Assembly (NCBI GenBank): GCA_034509925.1 | Contig: CM067533.1 | Location: 2,928,535 to 2,992,534 of the forward strand | Origin: Hirudinaria manillensis | Lineage: Eukaryota > Annelida > Clitellata > Hirudinida > Hirudinidae | Length of the DNA stretch: 64,000 bases | Reading direction: 5' to 3' | Shown here: in pieces, positions 50,801 to 59,790 of the stretch | Numbering within the stretch: position 1 is the first letter of the stretch | Layout of the letters: every line of letters starts with the position of its first letter | Notes under the pieces: model-generated | What the model was told of the DNA's origin: nothing | Databases searched by the model: none | The model's input: only the letters and a program-made list of their open reading frames with translations | Position numbers and translations under genes: made by a program

Positions 50801-53538
50801 CCTCTCGCTCCGACTTCTATTGGCAACACAATAGTGGATTATTCAAAAAGATTTGAGTATAAAAAAAACCCGAGACTTCTGTTCGATAATGCTTCATCTC
50901 ATGTGCCAATAGCATATTTGACACATATCTTATAAATATCTTTGATCCTTGGTAAGAAACTGTAAACAGAGTCAGATTGCTCTTTTAAGTCATATAAAAT
51001 TTGCTGATGTTGAGTCTTTGGCAGAATTTCACAACTCTTACCTTTCTCATGACACTAATTATGAACCAAAAGCCTTATATTCCTCAGTATTGTTACTAAG
51101 TAAATGTTTGACAAAAAGTGCTTCTGGTGCTAAAAGATACTATATCAATAAAGTATACTTGCATTTACTTTCTTTAGACCTTGTGGTGATGATGACCAAA
51201 TATGGCTAGTTGAGATAATATTTCAACATCAAGATCCTAAGCAAAAAAAAGAATAATAATGATCTCTTATAGGATCTGTTACATTCATTTGGATGCTCCT
51301 TGAATATCTCTTGTAATGATTTCCTCAATATGACTTCCTTTTGAAATCTTCTTTCAATTTAATCGGTCAAATACATGCAGTTTTAATTGATTATTTCCAA
51401 ATAACAATAGTTGGTCTGTACACGAGCATAGAGAATACAAAACTGTCAATCAGAATATTTTTAATTGTTATTATTTTCCCAAGGCCAGATGGTGAATTAC
51501 TTCAATTATGTCAGATCTCTGTCGTTTACTGCAACTCCAGATTATGAATATTTATACGATTTATTATATGGAATTCTTGAAGACAAAAGACTTCATTGTG
51601 ATTGGGAGTTTGATTGGTTGACAAGAAGAGCGGTAAATTACTTTGCGGATGAGAATGTTTTCGTGGGGTTTTCGAGATTTTCTGACGACATATTGATTTT
51701 GTAATGTCTCACTGCATATAGATATATAAATATATTTCAATAGAGTGCTGACCTCTCAGTTGTTATTCAGGGTTAGGGTTAGCAGGTTAGGGTTAGGGTT
51801 AGGCTAAAAAAAAGGGAATTTGGCAACAAGTATCATGTAATAAATAATAATAATAATAATTGCTGTTATTATAAGATTATTAGCTTCATTGAATTATTAT
51901 GTTAATGTAACAATATTGTTATTCAGTGTAAAGAGCTATATTCTGTCTGAAACAAATTTTGACAGAATCTGAAAATTCAGCTTTTCATTGAAAAGAAGTT
52001 TAATTTTGTAATGTTCACAGTTATGGGGACTAGAACCCATACTAAGGATGTCTCTCAGATAAATACACACTAGACTTTTAAACAGTTCATGACATCTCAT
52101 GTTTGACTATCTATATGTCAAGCCACATTATCTTTATGATAATCAAAGCAAATATTTCATAATATTGTTATTAGATTTCTTCATCATTCTTCATTGGTTA
52201 TTATTGCATCTTAATTTCAAGGTTAAACGATTTTCCACTTCAACGGAAGCTGTTGACAAGCAGGCAAATCAAGTGGTTAGTAGTGCGATGTTCATCAGTT
52301 GTCCAGTAATTAGATTCACTTGTGGTAGACATCACCTGAAAGGGCAGCCTTTAAAATATTTTTGGTTTATGAAGTCAGAGACAGATATTGCTATGTGGTT
52401 TCATCCAAATCGTTCATACTTTTGGAGAATGCCATAAACTTGAATGCAGGAATCCATCGCTATCGATGCGTTGATTGTTTTAAAAGGATGAGCTCGCATT
52501 CCTTCAATAACGCTTTCTTAACTTTCCACGGCAACCAAAAAACATCCCAATGTCTGAGTGCAGCAGAGAAACAGTTATGTAAATATTTGGTTCAATCAAA
52601 ACCTTTAGTTCAAAAGCCGTCCACGACGATTTTTATACCCAAGGCAAAATTCTTTGACAGAATATTTTTAAGTTCACCGAACTTCATTCAATTAGTAACA
52701 CCTTGTTGTCCATCAGTCATTTGTTCTGTAGTCATTGGATTGCATTCCTGCAGGCAGAAGTAAAGGCAGCAGTTTTAATGTATTTGCAATCCAGCAAGGC
52801 TAATGTCATCACAGATCACTCATGGCTAGGAGTGCCACGTAAATGAAGGAACAATAAACTTGATCTCCATATCCCTTTAGAATAAAGGACACAAAAACTC
52901 CAAAACTGAGCTTCAATCTTCTATTTATATTATATTTACCTAATAAATATATTAAAAATTAAGTAATAAAATGCAAGCGTAAATAACTGGCATTGATGCA
53001 TGCATCATCTGGATGCATTATAAATGTAAGAGTGCATCAAAGGAATAACAAAATTTCTTTTCCAATCTGTTCTCTTGTTGCTTCTCTCTTCTATTATTCT
53101 TGATTATTTTAAATAATTAAAGTTTAACTTAAGTCCATCATGATGCTGCATAATGTTTATATTTGCATTTGTGGTAATTCCATTTCCGTTTCCTTTTTTA
53201 GGATGACGAGCAGTTTGGGAAAGTCCGTCGCGGGGCATCGGTTCGAGTGAGTAGTCGTTTGCATAGATTGCGAGTTTGCGGCAATCGGAGCGATGCCAGT
53301 GAATTTCTAACGTCAACGTCTTTTCTTTAGGTTTTAACGTCGGCTGCAGACCTTTTAGACTTAGCCGCTGAAATGGATAATGATAAAAAAGAGAGGTCGT
53401 GTAATTGGTGAGGGGATTTCTATCCATCTTCATCATGTCTTCATAAATATTTTTTTTATAATAATGGTTTTTGGGGTCATCCATCTTATCGGTTTCCGTT
53501 GCGTCGGCTGCTTTCTTTCCAGTTTGAGGATTGAATGA
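44861..53538 (+). CDS. Casein kinase 1 gamma (CSNK1G / gilgamesh family)
   Basis: Exons in consistent phase: 44861-44913, 44993-45108, 45177-45217, 45288-45357, 45496-45644, 46542-46776, 47705-47875, 51484-51632, 52222-52275, 53202-53246, 53331-53407 and 53523-53538. They total 391 residues, near the usual 400-450. Visible kinase features are the glycine loop [11 protein letters not shown], the VAIKLE lysine, the catalytic loop YRDIKPENF, the metal-binding IDFGLAK, and the CK1 segments [16 protein letters not shown] and [10 protein letters not shown]. The segment [19 protein letters not shown] is diagnostic of the gamma subfamily. The family is membrane-associated and phosphorylates Wnt co-receptor LRP6 and other substrates. 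The last three exons carry no clear homology; they were chosen by phase and splice sites and end in CNCLRIE. That short Cys motif could stand in for the usual palmitoylated C-terminus, which is inference. Exons 1-8 are secure, exon 9 is likely, exons 10-12 are provisional. Confidence 0.88.
48706..49450 (+). repeat. Intronic direct repeat, copy A
   Basis: It matches 49582-50870, apart from an insertion there, over several hundred bases at visibly high similarity. Shared blocks include GAATTGTCATTAT, GGCTCTGTTATTCCACAATG, the stretch with CAATAATGCTTCATCTCA, and GGATTATTCAAAAAGATTTG. No coding sense was found. This is an old local duplication, or two copies of an unnamed repeat. Confidence 0.7.
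49582..50870 (+). repeat. Intronic direct repeat, copy B, interrupted by a LINE fragment
   Basis: It follows copy A block by block up to AAACATAATCAAGACT near 50270. Homology resumes at GGATTATTCAAAAAG near 50835. The roughly 550 bp between, richer in GC, is absent from copy A and is an insertion. Confidence 0.65.
50290..50832 (-). mobile_element. 5'-truncated non-LTR retrotransposon fragment
   Basis: A GC-richer block inserted in repeat copy B. On the minus strand, 50828-50668 encodes the residues [20 protein letters not shown], continuing to SHWIWTMKD and a stop. This resembles the C-terminal tail of LINE reverse transcriptase proteins, which share a V-E-V-G-x-R-G motif followed by an Ala-rich helix and S/R-x-W-x-W. 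The part from 50667 down to about 50290 would be its 3' untranslated region. No intact reverse transcriptase remains. The family name cannot be given without a search. Confidence 0.55.
50871..51010 (+). repeat. Intronic direct repeat, partial copy C
   Basis: It starts at ACTTCTGTTCGATAATGCTT and follows the inner part of copies A and B through TTAAGTCATATAAAATTTGC, with small deletions. It directly follows copy B. Confidence 0.65.
51769..51804 (+). repeat. Interstitial TTAGGG telomere-type repeat
   Basis: Five GGGTTA-type repeats within 36 bp, interrupted once by a GCA, inside the CK1-gamma intron between 51632 and 52222. Coding exons lie on both sides, so this is not a chromosome end. Confidence 0.8.
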
Positions 53539-53586
53539 GTTTGAAATTCGTATTTAATTTAATTTTAATTTGGCATTTAAATGCAA

Positions 53587-53592
53587 AATAAA
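53587..53592 (+). promoter_or_regulatory. Candidate polyadenylation signal of the CK1-gamma gene
   Basis: AATAAA about 50 bases after the stop of the proposed last exon. It mildly supports the 3' end of the gene model. Confidence 0.5.
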
Positions 53593-53599
53593 AATTTAA

Positions 53600-54947
53600 T
53601 GATGTGCAGTTTGTCTAGGTGAGTTCTTTCCTGGGTGCGATGGTAATTCTGGGTAATGGAAATTCTGGTTATGTTACTATTTTTAAAATCCAGCACGTTT
53701 CATTCTTGGGGGAGTACTCTCGGGTGCTACGTGAATAAATTAGAGCGATTAAGGCAAACGCAAATCATAAAGATAGGCAAAGGTAGAAATTTAGAATCGT
53801 CAAGTGTGCCTTCGTGTTACGAAAGTTTACGGCTTAAAGTTCATTCACATTTGCTTATTTTTAATTGCAGGTGTTGCCTACCATTTCAGAGGAAGAAGAA
53901 TGCTTAGGATGTAATTTGTAGTTTGTAAATGAGTTCCTTTCACTGAATCACATGTGGATATAAGACGAAGAAAACTGTCGATTGACTTTAAACGAGTAAT
54001 GCATCCATTTTTGGCAGTTCCGCTATATTTTCGTTCGAGCCTCTAAGTTACTATTTTGAATGCGACGCGTACGCGAATTGAATGAATCGGTTTTTGATTA
54101 AATCCAGCGATTAATGTCAGAGCTTCGGTTTTTCTTTAAATGCTCGTCAATGCTTCTTTTGCACAAACATCGACGACCTTTGTGACCTTTGTAGGAGTCC
54201 GTTGTCGTCTTAAATACCCGAAGCCTTCAAAAACTGATAATACTAATGTCTATAATAGTGCTTGTCAATCATAGCCGGACTGTTTTACAAAATGGTTGTA
54301 AAATGATTGAAGAAATTTAACAATTTCTTGTATTTGTGTTTCTATGATTTTCATATATTTTCATATATATTCATAGTCGTCATAAATGTCTATTAAATAA
54401 AAAAAAAACATGAAAATATTAATAAACTTTAATCTAGTTTTAATGGTAGTATTAATTAGTGGTATTGATTACTAATAGCATTAATTAGTGGTATTAATCA
54501 ATTGCTTTCCAATCGAGTACACAACAGCAGGAATTTAAGTGTTCCTTATTCTGGACTAGTTTTGCCGTCCTGATGTAAGTATTTGATTTTCTTCATCTTT
54601 TGTTTATTTTGGATTAAATTTGCATAATCATTTAAGTTTGGATGCAAAAATAACTTACTAAGTGGATGATCTTATAGTGCCTGACCAGATGGCACTTCCT
54701 AACTGAAACCTGTTTGCAGAGCTCATAGCATTTTGAAACGCAGAAAATTATATATACGAGAGAAATTCCCCTTACTCAATTTCGTTAAGTCACTGAATGT
54801 TTTGTATGAAAAAAAAATAAATTTTATGATTAGCTAGAAACTTGCAATTTCCCCATCAACTTTTATCAAATTTCAAATGATGGCCAAGCCACTGGTCAGA
54901 AAATATAATAAAATTCTAGTTAAGTACATGATATTTTAAGTGATGGA

Positions 54948-54990
<43 letters not shown>

Positions 54991-55120
54991 GACATTAGTA
55001 TTTTTGTCTCTAGAAGTTTTTTAAATTGAGTTTCGTTATTAGGGAGAGTTTTGAAAAGCCATAATAATTCGCTAATAATAAGAATGACAACAATAACGAC
55101 AGGGAGTTAAATGAAATATT
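53600..55120. other. Intergenic region with (TTA)n microsatellite at 54947-54990
   Basis: Between two genes that converge here. It contains a TTA microsatellite of about 14 units. I found no supported gene. The open frame near 53.7-53.9 kb has no recognisable features. Confidence 0.55.
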
Positions 55121-55122
55121 AT

Positions 55123-55145
55123 TTTATTATTATAAATAATTTATT
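55123..55145 (-). promoter_or_regulatory. Polyadenylation signals of the HECT ligase gene
   Basis: Two TTTATT hexamers (55123-55128 and 55140-55145) read AATAAA on the minus strand, about 70-90 bases past the stop codon. Confidence 0.6.
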
Positions 55146-55212
55146 TCAAATAGGTATAAATATATTACATAATATTTGTTAATTTTCCGAGTTTGCTTAT
55201 GAGAATCAATTT

Positions 55213-57714
55213 TCAAACAAATTGGAATGAATCACATTCCATCATGGCGTACATAAGCTTCCTTCTTGTTATATCTATGCTGCTGTACTCAGGCAAATTA
55301 ATTAAATTACTGCAAGTCGATGCGCTTGGGAGTCTGTCGTCATGGTTACCGTCAGGAGAACTGTCCATTGACACTGTAAGAGCAGGCCTTAATTTGGCTA
55401 TTCCTCCGCACGGCAGTCTCGTTCTACCGGTGACAAACTTTAGAAACAACAGTTGTTCGTCATTATTGAACGATGCCAACGTATCAAGAAAGTGACTTAT
55501 CACAGGAGATTCAGCATTAAATCCATTTATAAATCTGAAGCACGATTTCATTTCGTCAATAGTCCAAGGTTCGAGTCGTGAGCCGCAAAATAACGATTCT
55601 AATTCGTCTGGTAAAAACATGTCTAAGTGGGGTTCTTTTATGACACTCAAGAAGCCTCTAACAAATTGTGAGAAAGTTTCACCATTAATAACCATTTGAC
55701 CCAGGCGTTTCAAATATTCATCCATGTTGAGAGGAGAAAGCATAACATCATTTCCTCCATCCATCAGTTCGATGTTAGTTCCAGGAATTGTAAAGCTAAT
55801 GGCCAAATACTCAAAAGGGCAATTCTCTTGAAACTCCAACTTTTCAATCAATGAATATTTGTCTGCCATCGTGAGCGAAGGATGAGACAGAATGATGGAG
55901 CTTTTTCTTTTTAAGGATAATAATTGTTCTATGAAAATGGAAGTCATTGGGAGAATTGTAGGCACTTGATGATAGCTGAATTTAGGTTTGGATAGGATGT
56001 CAGACGTCAGTTGCCTGTAGAATTCGATGTTGAGGGGAATATCGAGAACTGCACCATCAAAAAGGCCTTTAGCCATAAGAGCTCCAAGGAAGTACAGAGT
56101 ATCATCTCTCTTGCCTGGTTTTGGATATAACCCATTCGAAGAGTCCACAAATTCTTCTTCGATTTGAAAATTTCTTTTGCTTCCTGGAAGTGATGGGCTA
56201 GGTGGGCCTAGCCAAATATCAAAATGATATCTTTGTAAATCGTGAGATATAAGTGTATAAGCCTCTTTCGTTGGACCTATCCCTGTTCCAATTTCGTTTT
56301 TAAAACTGAATTGCCATTTCTCACATGCTGCTCTTGAATCTTGGCCAAATAACTTTTTGACATCGTTCAGAGTGTCATGCCTTGAAATAGAGTAGGTCTT
56401 CGTTCGACGCTTGCAATTCCACGTGTTCTTAACCGTTTTCTCAAATATATGCAGCCGAAGACTATGAGAAAGGGCAGCTGGACAAGTTTTGGCCATATTT
56501 CTGTACACTAGTAGCGAATCCATTTCGGACAATTGCTGCTCAACCAACCAAACGTCATTTTGAAATTCTTTTGTGATATCATGGCATATAAAGTCGCATT
56601 TCTCCATCAAAAGAGGAGCATTGAAATGATCGAACCATCTGTACCAGGTGTTGTTCCAATTGTACATCAGTTTCAGCGTAGTCAGAGTACTATTTAGCTG
56701 CTCGCCAAACATTTCATACTGACACCCCTTCTCATTTTTATGGTATTTCTGTCGGGATTGAAAATATTTAGCAGCTCTGAATACATAAGCGAGAATATTT
56801 TTGAGAAGATCTCCTAATCTTTTGAAATACTCCGCATCACATCTCAAGCGATCATCGACTTCTTTTATTTGGAGGAAGCCTATGAGAAATGTTCTCATCG
56901 AGTCTTCATTTTCATGGAGGTTCGTGAAAGCAACTCTGAGGCGATTAACAAATTCGCACAAAATCAATTCTTCCAAAGTCAGGGCACCTTGCTTCCACGA
57001 ATCTAAAATGTATTTTAAGTTATTAATGGTGTCCAGGTCTTGAACGTTGTTTAAATACACGTAAGGGGTCCATTTGGCCAGACTTTCGTAGACAACTTGG
57101 TAGAGATTGAATTCATTCGAAAATCTCATCAGCGTCTCGATTAAATCCTGCTCTTTGTACTTTCCAATCCTGAATAATATCCTGATAGCGATTCTGGGAC
57201 TCAAAACTTTCTGTTGAAGAGATTCCGACAATCTCGTCAGGATTACTTCGAGAATGGAGGTTGACAACAAGTAATTTGCGCCATTTCTGGGCTCCAATTT
57301 GCTTTCGATTAGTTCCATGTGATGCTGACCGAGAATCTCGTGTCTAAAATAATTTTCATCGGCGTAGTAAATCGACCTGAGATAGACGGAGGTAAACAGG
57401 TTCAATGGTTTCGTCTTCCTATTGAAATATCGATACAATTCAGATAGTGGTTTGTGTACGTAACTGACGAGTGAACCGACCGAGTTCAAGTCGTCGTCTC
57501 TGAAACTTTCCCGTTCGATCGTTTGAATCGCAAGATGCTGAAGATGGCGTGGCATTCCTGGCAAGAATTCGTTAACGGCGAGAACGTAATTTTCAATATT
57601 ATTTTCTTCATAATCTTTCAAAAGTTGCAGCTCTCTGTCCAGGCAGTCGGCCAGAGATCCACCCAGCCCTTTGTCTAAAAGTGCTGATAGTGATTCTTTT
57701 TCGAAAAATTTCAT
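55213..57714 (-). CDS. Intronless HECT E3 ubiquitin ligase, TRIP12/UFD4-like HECT domain
   Basis: A single exon of 833 residues. ATG at 57714 was chosen because an in-frame TAA lies four codons upstream. Residues from about 450 to 833 form a HECT domain with the TRIP12/UFD4-group signature: KNEIGTGIGPTKEAY with LISHDLQR, then YFLGALMAKGLFDGAVLDIP, a PDELESLFCGS block, FLKFVTGRTRLPCGG, and LPSASTCSNLINLPEYSS. The catalytic cysteine is Cys801, 32 residues from the C-terminus, which is the family position. It would accept ubiquitin from an E2 as a thioester and pass it to a substrate lysine. The N-terminal half looks alpha-helical and has none of the WWE or ARM regions I expect of TRIP12, which is near 2000 residues. 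With no introns amid intron-bearing neighbours, it may derive from a retrocopy or be strongly diverged. Substrates are unknown. Confidence 0.9.
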   Translation of the reverse strand: MKFFEKESLSALLDKGLGGSLADCLDRELQLLKDYEENNIENYVLAVNEFLPGMPRHLQHLAIQTIERESFRDDDLNSVGSLVSYVHKPLSELYRYFNRKTKPLNLFTSVYLRSIYYADENYFRHEILGQHHMELIESKLEPRNGANYLLSTSILEVILTRLSESLQQKVLSPRIAIRILFRIGKYKEQDLIETLMRFSNEFNLYQVVYESLAKWTPYVYLNNVQDLDTINNLKYILDSWKQGALTLEELILCEFVNRLRVAFTNLHENEDSMRTFLIGFLQIKEVDDRLRCDAEYFKRLGDLLKNILAYVFRAAKYFQSRQKYHKNEKGCQYEMFGEQLNSTLTTLKLMYNWNNTWYRWFDHFNAPLLMEKCDFICHDITKEFQNDVWLVEQQLSEMDSLLVYRNMAKTCPAALSHSLRLHIFEKTVKNTWNCKRRTKTYSISRHDTLNDVKKLFGQDSRAACEKWQFSFKNEIGTGIGPTKEAYTLISHDLQRYHFDIWLGPPSPSLPGSKRNFQIEEEFVDSSNGLYPKPGKRDDTLYFLGALMAKGLFDGAVLDIPLNIEFYRQLTSDILSKPKFSYHQVPTILPMTSIFIEQLLSLKRKSSIILSHPSLTMADKYSLIEKLEFQENCPFEYLAISFTIPGTNIELMDGGNDVMLSPLNMDEYLKRLGQMVINGETFSQFVRGFLSVIKEPHLDMFLPDELESLFCGSRLEPWTIDEMKSCFRFINGFNAESPVISHFLDTLASFNNDEQLLFLKFVTGRTRLPCGGIAKLRPALTVSMDSSPDGNHDDRLPSASTCSNLINLPEYSSIDITRRKLMYAMMECDSFQFV

Positions 57715-58123
57715 ATTTTTCTCCAATTACGAAATTTCACTTCAGGAATTTCACTTATTTGGAATTTGGTGATTGGTCAATAAATTTAACTTCATCAGTC
57801 TGTGGTATTAACAAAAGATGCTGAATATTATTGCGAGAATATTGTGTTTTCTGTTATAATTTTTTTAATTAATTTTTCTTCATTTTTTTTTTGTGAATAT
57901 CCAGTTAATCACGTTAAATTCAAACTTTAAAATAGCGTGTATTTTAAGGTATTTAAAGGTACTTTTGAAGCTTTTGATTGTTTCACTTTCTCCCAATAAA
58001 AAAAAAAGTGCAACCGGCAACGCCGACAGCTTAAAAACCTTAGTCGTGGAAATTCAGGTCAGTTGGTGAATTCCACTTTATGAATAAAATCGAATTTTGG
58101 GGAATATTTTTTAAGAATTATCA
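57715..58123. promoter_or_regulatory. Short gap between LIM-only gene end and HECT gene start
   Basis: About 400 bp, AT-rich, with several A or T runs. It must carry the HECT gene promoter, since both neighbours point left. No defined element was recognised. Confidence 0.4.
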
Positions 58124-58129
58124 TTTATT
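58124..58129 (-). promoter_or_regulatory. Polyadenylation signal of the LIM-only gene
   Basis: TTTATT on plus (AATAAA on minus), about 190 bases past the LIM-only stop codon. Confidence 0.55.
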
Positions 58130-58314
58130 ATTTAAGCTGGTTATTGATAAATTACGTCTGAAAATGAAGGTCAGTGCCTCTGGAAAATTAATTATTTCTG
58201 AACAAGACAAGTTACAACCCTTTCAGAACAAGAAGAGATGAAGAGTTATTCAAATACGTCAAAACAATGTCAACAACGTATCGAATTGCATCCAGGAATC
58301 CATGTGATGTCAAG

Positions 58315-59790
58315 TCATGAAGTAGCGAGACACCGTGTCACAAAATCCTCCTCAACTCCAAAGTTTTCCTGCTCGATTTTGGTCAACGAATCGTAATTGA
58401 TAGACATCTTTGCAAATATAAGTCTCTCTTCGTAATCGTACTCGCAGAATATTTTGTTGTCGCACAAGTAATATCTGTCCCCGACACAGAATCTGAAAAT
58501 ATTTGAAATATTTTTTATTTGTATTTATTCAGTTAATGTCCGATGCATTTCATTAAATTTGATAATTGATGTCCTACGTGACACTGAGTCCTAATATAGT
58601 CAGAGCATTATTAGCTTCTCATGTGCTATGGAAATGATCTCAATAATGATGACGACGACGATGACGATGACGACGATGATTATGTGAATCAATTATAATT
58701 ATGGATTTTATGGTCGACATAAACGAGAAATTGGCGAAATGAAGATGACAAATTCACTTCAAAATCGACTGAGAACTGAAGGTGATCTTCCCGAACGCCT
58801 CAAAATCGAATCAGAGTTACCTGTGGTTGCATTGTTGGCAGGCAAAACATTCCAAATGGTAGACGTTGTGTTTTGCTTTCATCACCATTTCGAAAGCGGG
58901 GATTGACTTTTCGCAAATGGAGCAATAACCGGGAGAACCAAACAACCTGGAAAATTAGAAAATCCAGGCTTTTTACTTAAAACGTTATTTATTTTTTATT
59001 TTTGTTGAAATTGAAGATCTAAGTTTTGGTCATTTTTAATTTAAAGTGTCCTTCGATTTGATTGCCATGATCTCAGTGTTTGAGGGATGTTTATTTTAAT
59101 TATAAACATAAATACAAACACGTTTATCGGCCTTGACACGTCGTGACACGTCGTATTAATTGTCAGAAAATTATAAGAATATTTCATCAAACGGTAACAG
59201 CAAAGAAAACATGCTACCTTCATGTTCCATGTTCTACGTTTATGTAATAATATCATTAAATCAATATTATAGATTTAAGTTGATCAATACTCAAATGGTC
59301 AATAAATGGAAAATTCATTAAATGGTTAATAAATGTAAATAATTAAAAATCAAATACAAGTTTATTTGTTTCTAGAATAGATCGTCAAATGCGCTCCTAG
59401 AAAAAACCCAACCGAGCAAAGAGTTTTGAGATTGAAATGCGAGACCCTTCTTTAAAACACCTCACCTTAAATAATCCCTGCGACAGAGCACCAGATTTTC
59501 ACGGCTGAACAAAGTCGATCCGAGCTCTGCCAGTCTGCAATGGCAGCTGGAACACTTCAGGCAGTCTTCGTGCCAGAATTTGTCCAGTGATCTGAGCAGG
59601 AACCTATCGTTGATTGGTAGTTTGCAACCGCTGCACTCGAGAGGTGCGCTCGATGTGTTATCCTGCCGATAAATGCTTCTGTCCACTTTGATTGGCCGAT
59701 GACGACTATAATCAGATCAGAACTTACCGATTGGAGTTTGTTGGCGCCTTGCTTCTTCGAGTTGCTGAGATTCGAGCCGTTGAAGTTCAT
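58315..59790 (-). CDS. LIM-only transcriptional cofactor, LMO1/2/3 (rhombotin) type
   Basis: Four coding exons on the minus strand: 59790-59728, 59662-59466, 58946-58821 and 58492-58315, giving 187 residues with all phases matching. Two LIM zinc-binding domains follow a 30-residue leader. LIM1 runs from CSGCKLPINDRFLL to VLCRRDYL, and LIM2 from YCSICEKSIPAFEMVMKAKH through CFACQQCNHRFCVGDRYYL to FCEYDYEE. All zinc ligands are visible. RRDYLRLFG between the domains and IPAFEMVMKAKHNVYHLECF place it with LMO1/2/3 rather than LMO4. LMO proteins do not bind DNA; they bridge LDB1 and bHLH or GATA factors in the nucleus. No homeodomain follows, so it is not an LHX protein in this model. The tail after LIM2, about 35 residues, is longer than in vertebrate LMO1. 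The 65-bp first intron removes an alternative in-frame ATG near 59686. Confidence 0.92.

Larger units (their letters stand above)
47876..51483 (+). other. 3.6-kb CK1-gamma intron with local duplication
   Basis: This is the largest intron in the window. The flanking exons join in phase (agt serine codon, phase 1). It holds a diverged two-and-a-bit-copy duplication and a LINE fragment, described separately. I see no other gene in it. Confidence 0.75.

Noticed and set aside
51769-51804. Chromosome end or telomere
   Set aside because: Coding exons of one kinase gene flank the tract on both sides.
52021-52040. B-box-like sequence on the minus strand (GGTTCTAGTCC), possible tRNA-derived SINE
   Set aside because: No A box at the right distance and no cloverleaf or tail seen; a single short match is not enough.
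52362-52763. Plus-strand 133-codon open frame inside a CK1-gamma intron
   Set aside because: No family features, no coding-like composition, and it lies within the proposed intron 52276-53201.
53104-53484. Minus-strand 126-codon open frame
   Set aside because: No recognisable motifs, and plus-strand splice sites in phase explain the region better as CK1-gamma 3' exons.
59462-59686. Alternative LIM-only start at the ATG near 59686
   Set aside because: It lies inside a 65-bp intron whose removal joins 59728 to 59662 in phase and gives a longer, continuous leader.
58315-59790. LIM-homeobox (LHX) gene
   Set aside because: The frame stops about 35 residues after LIM2 and no homeodomain exon was found on the minus strand down to the HECT gene.
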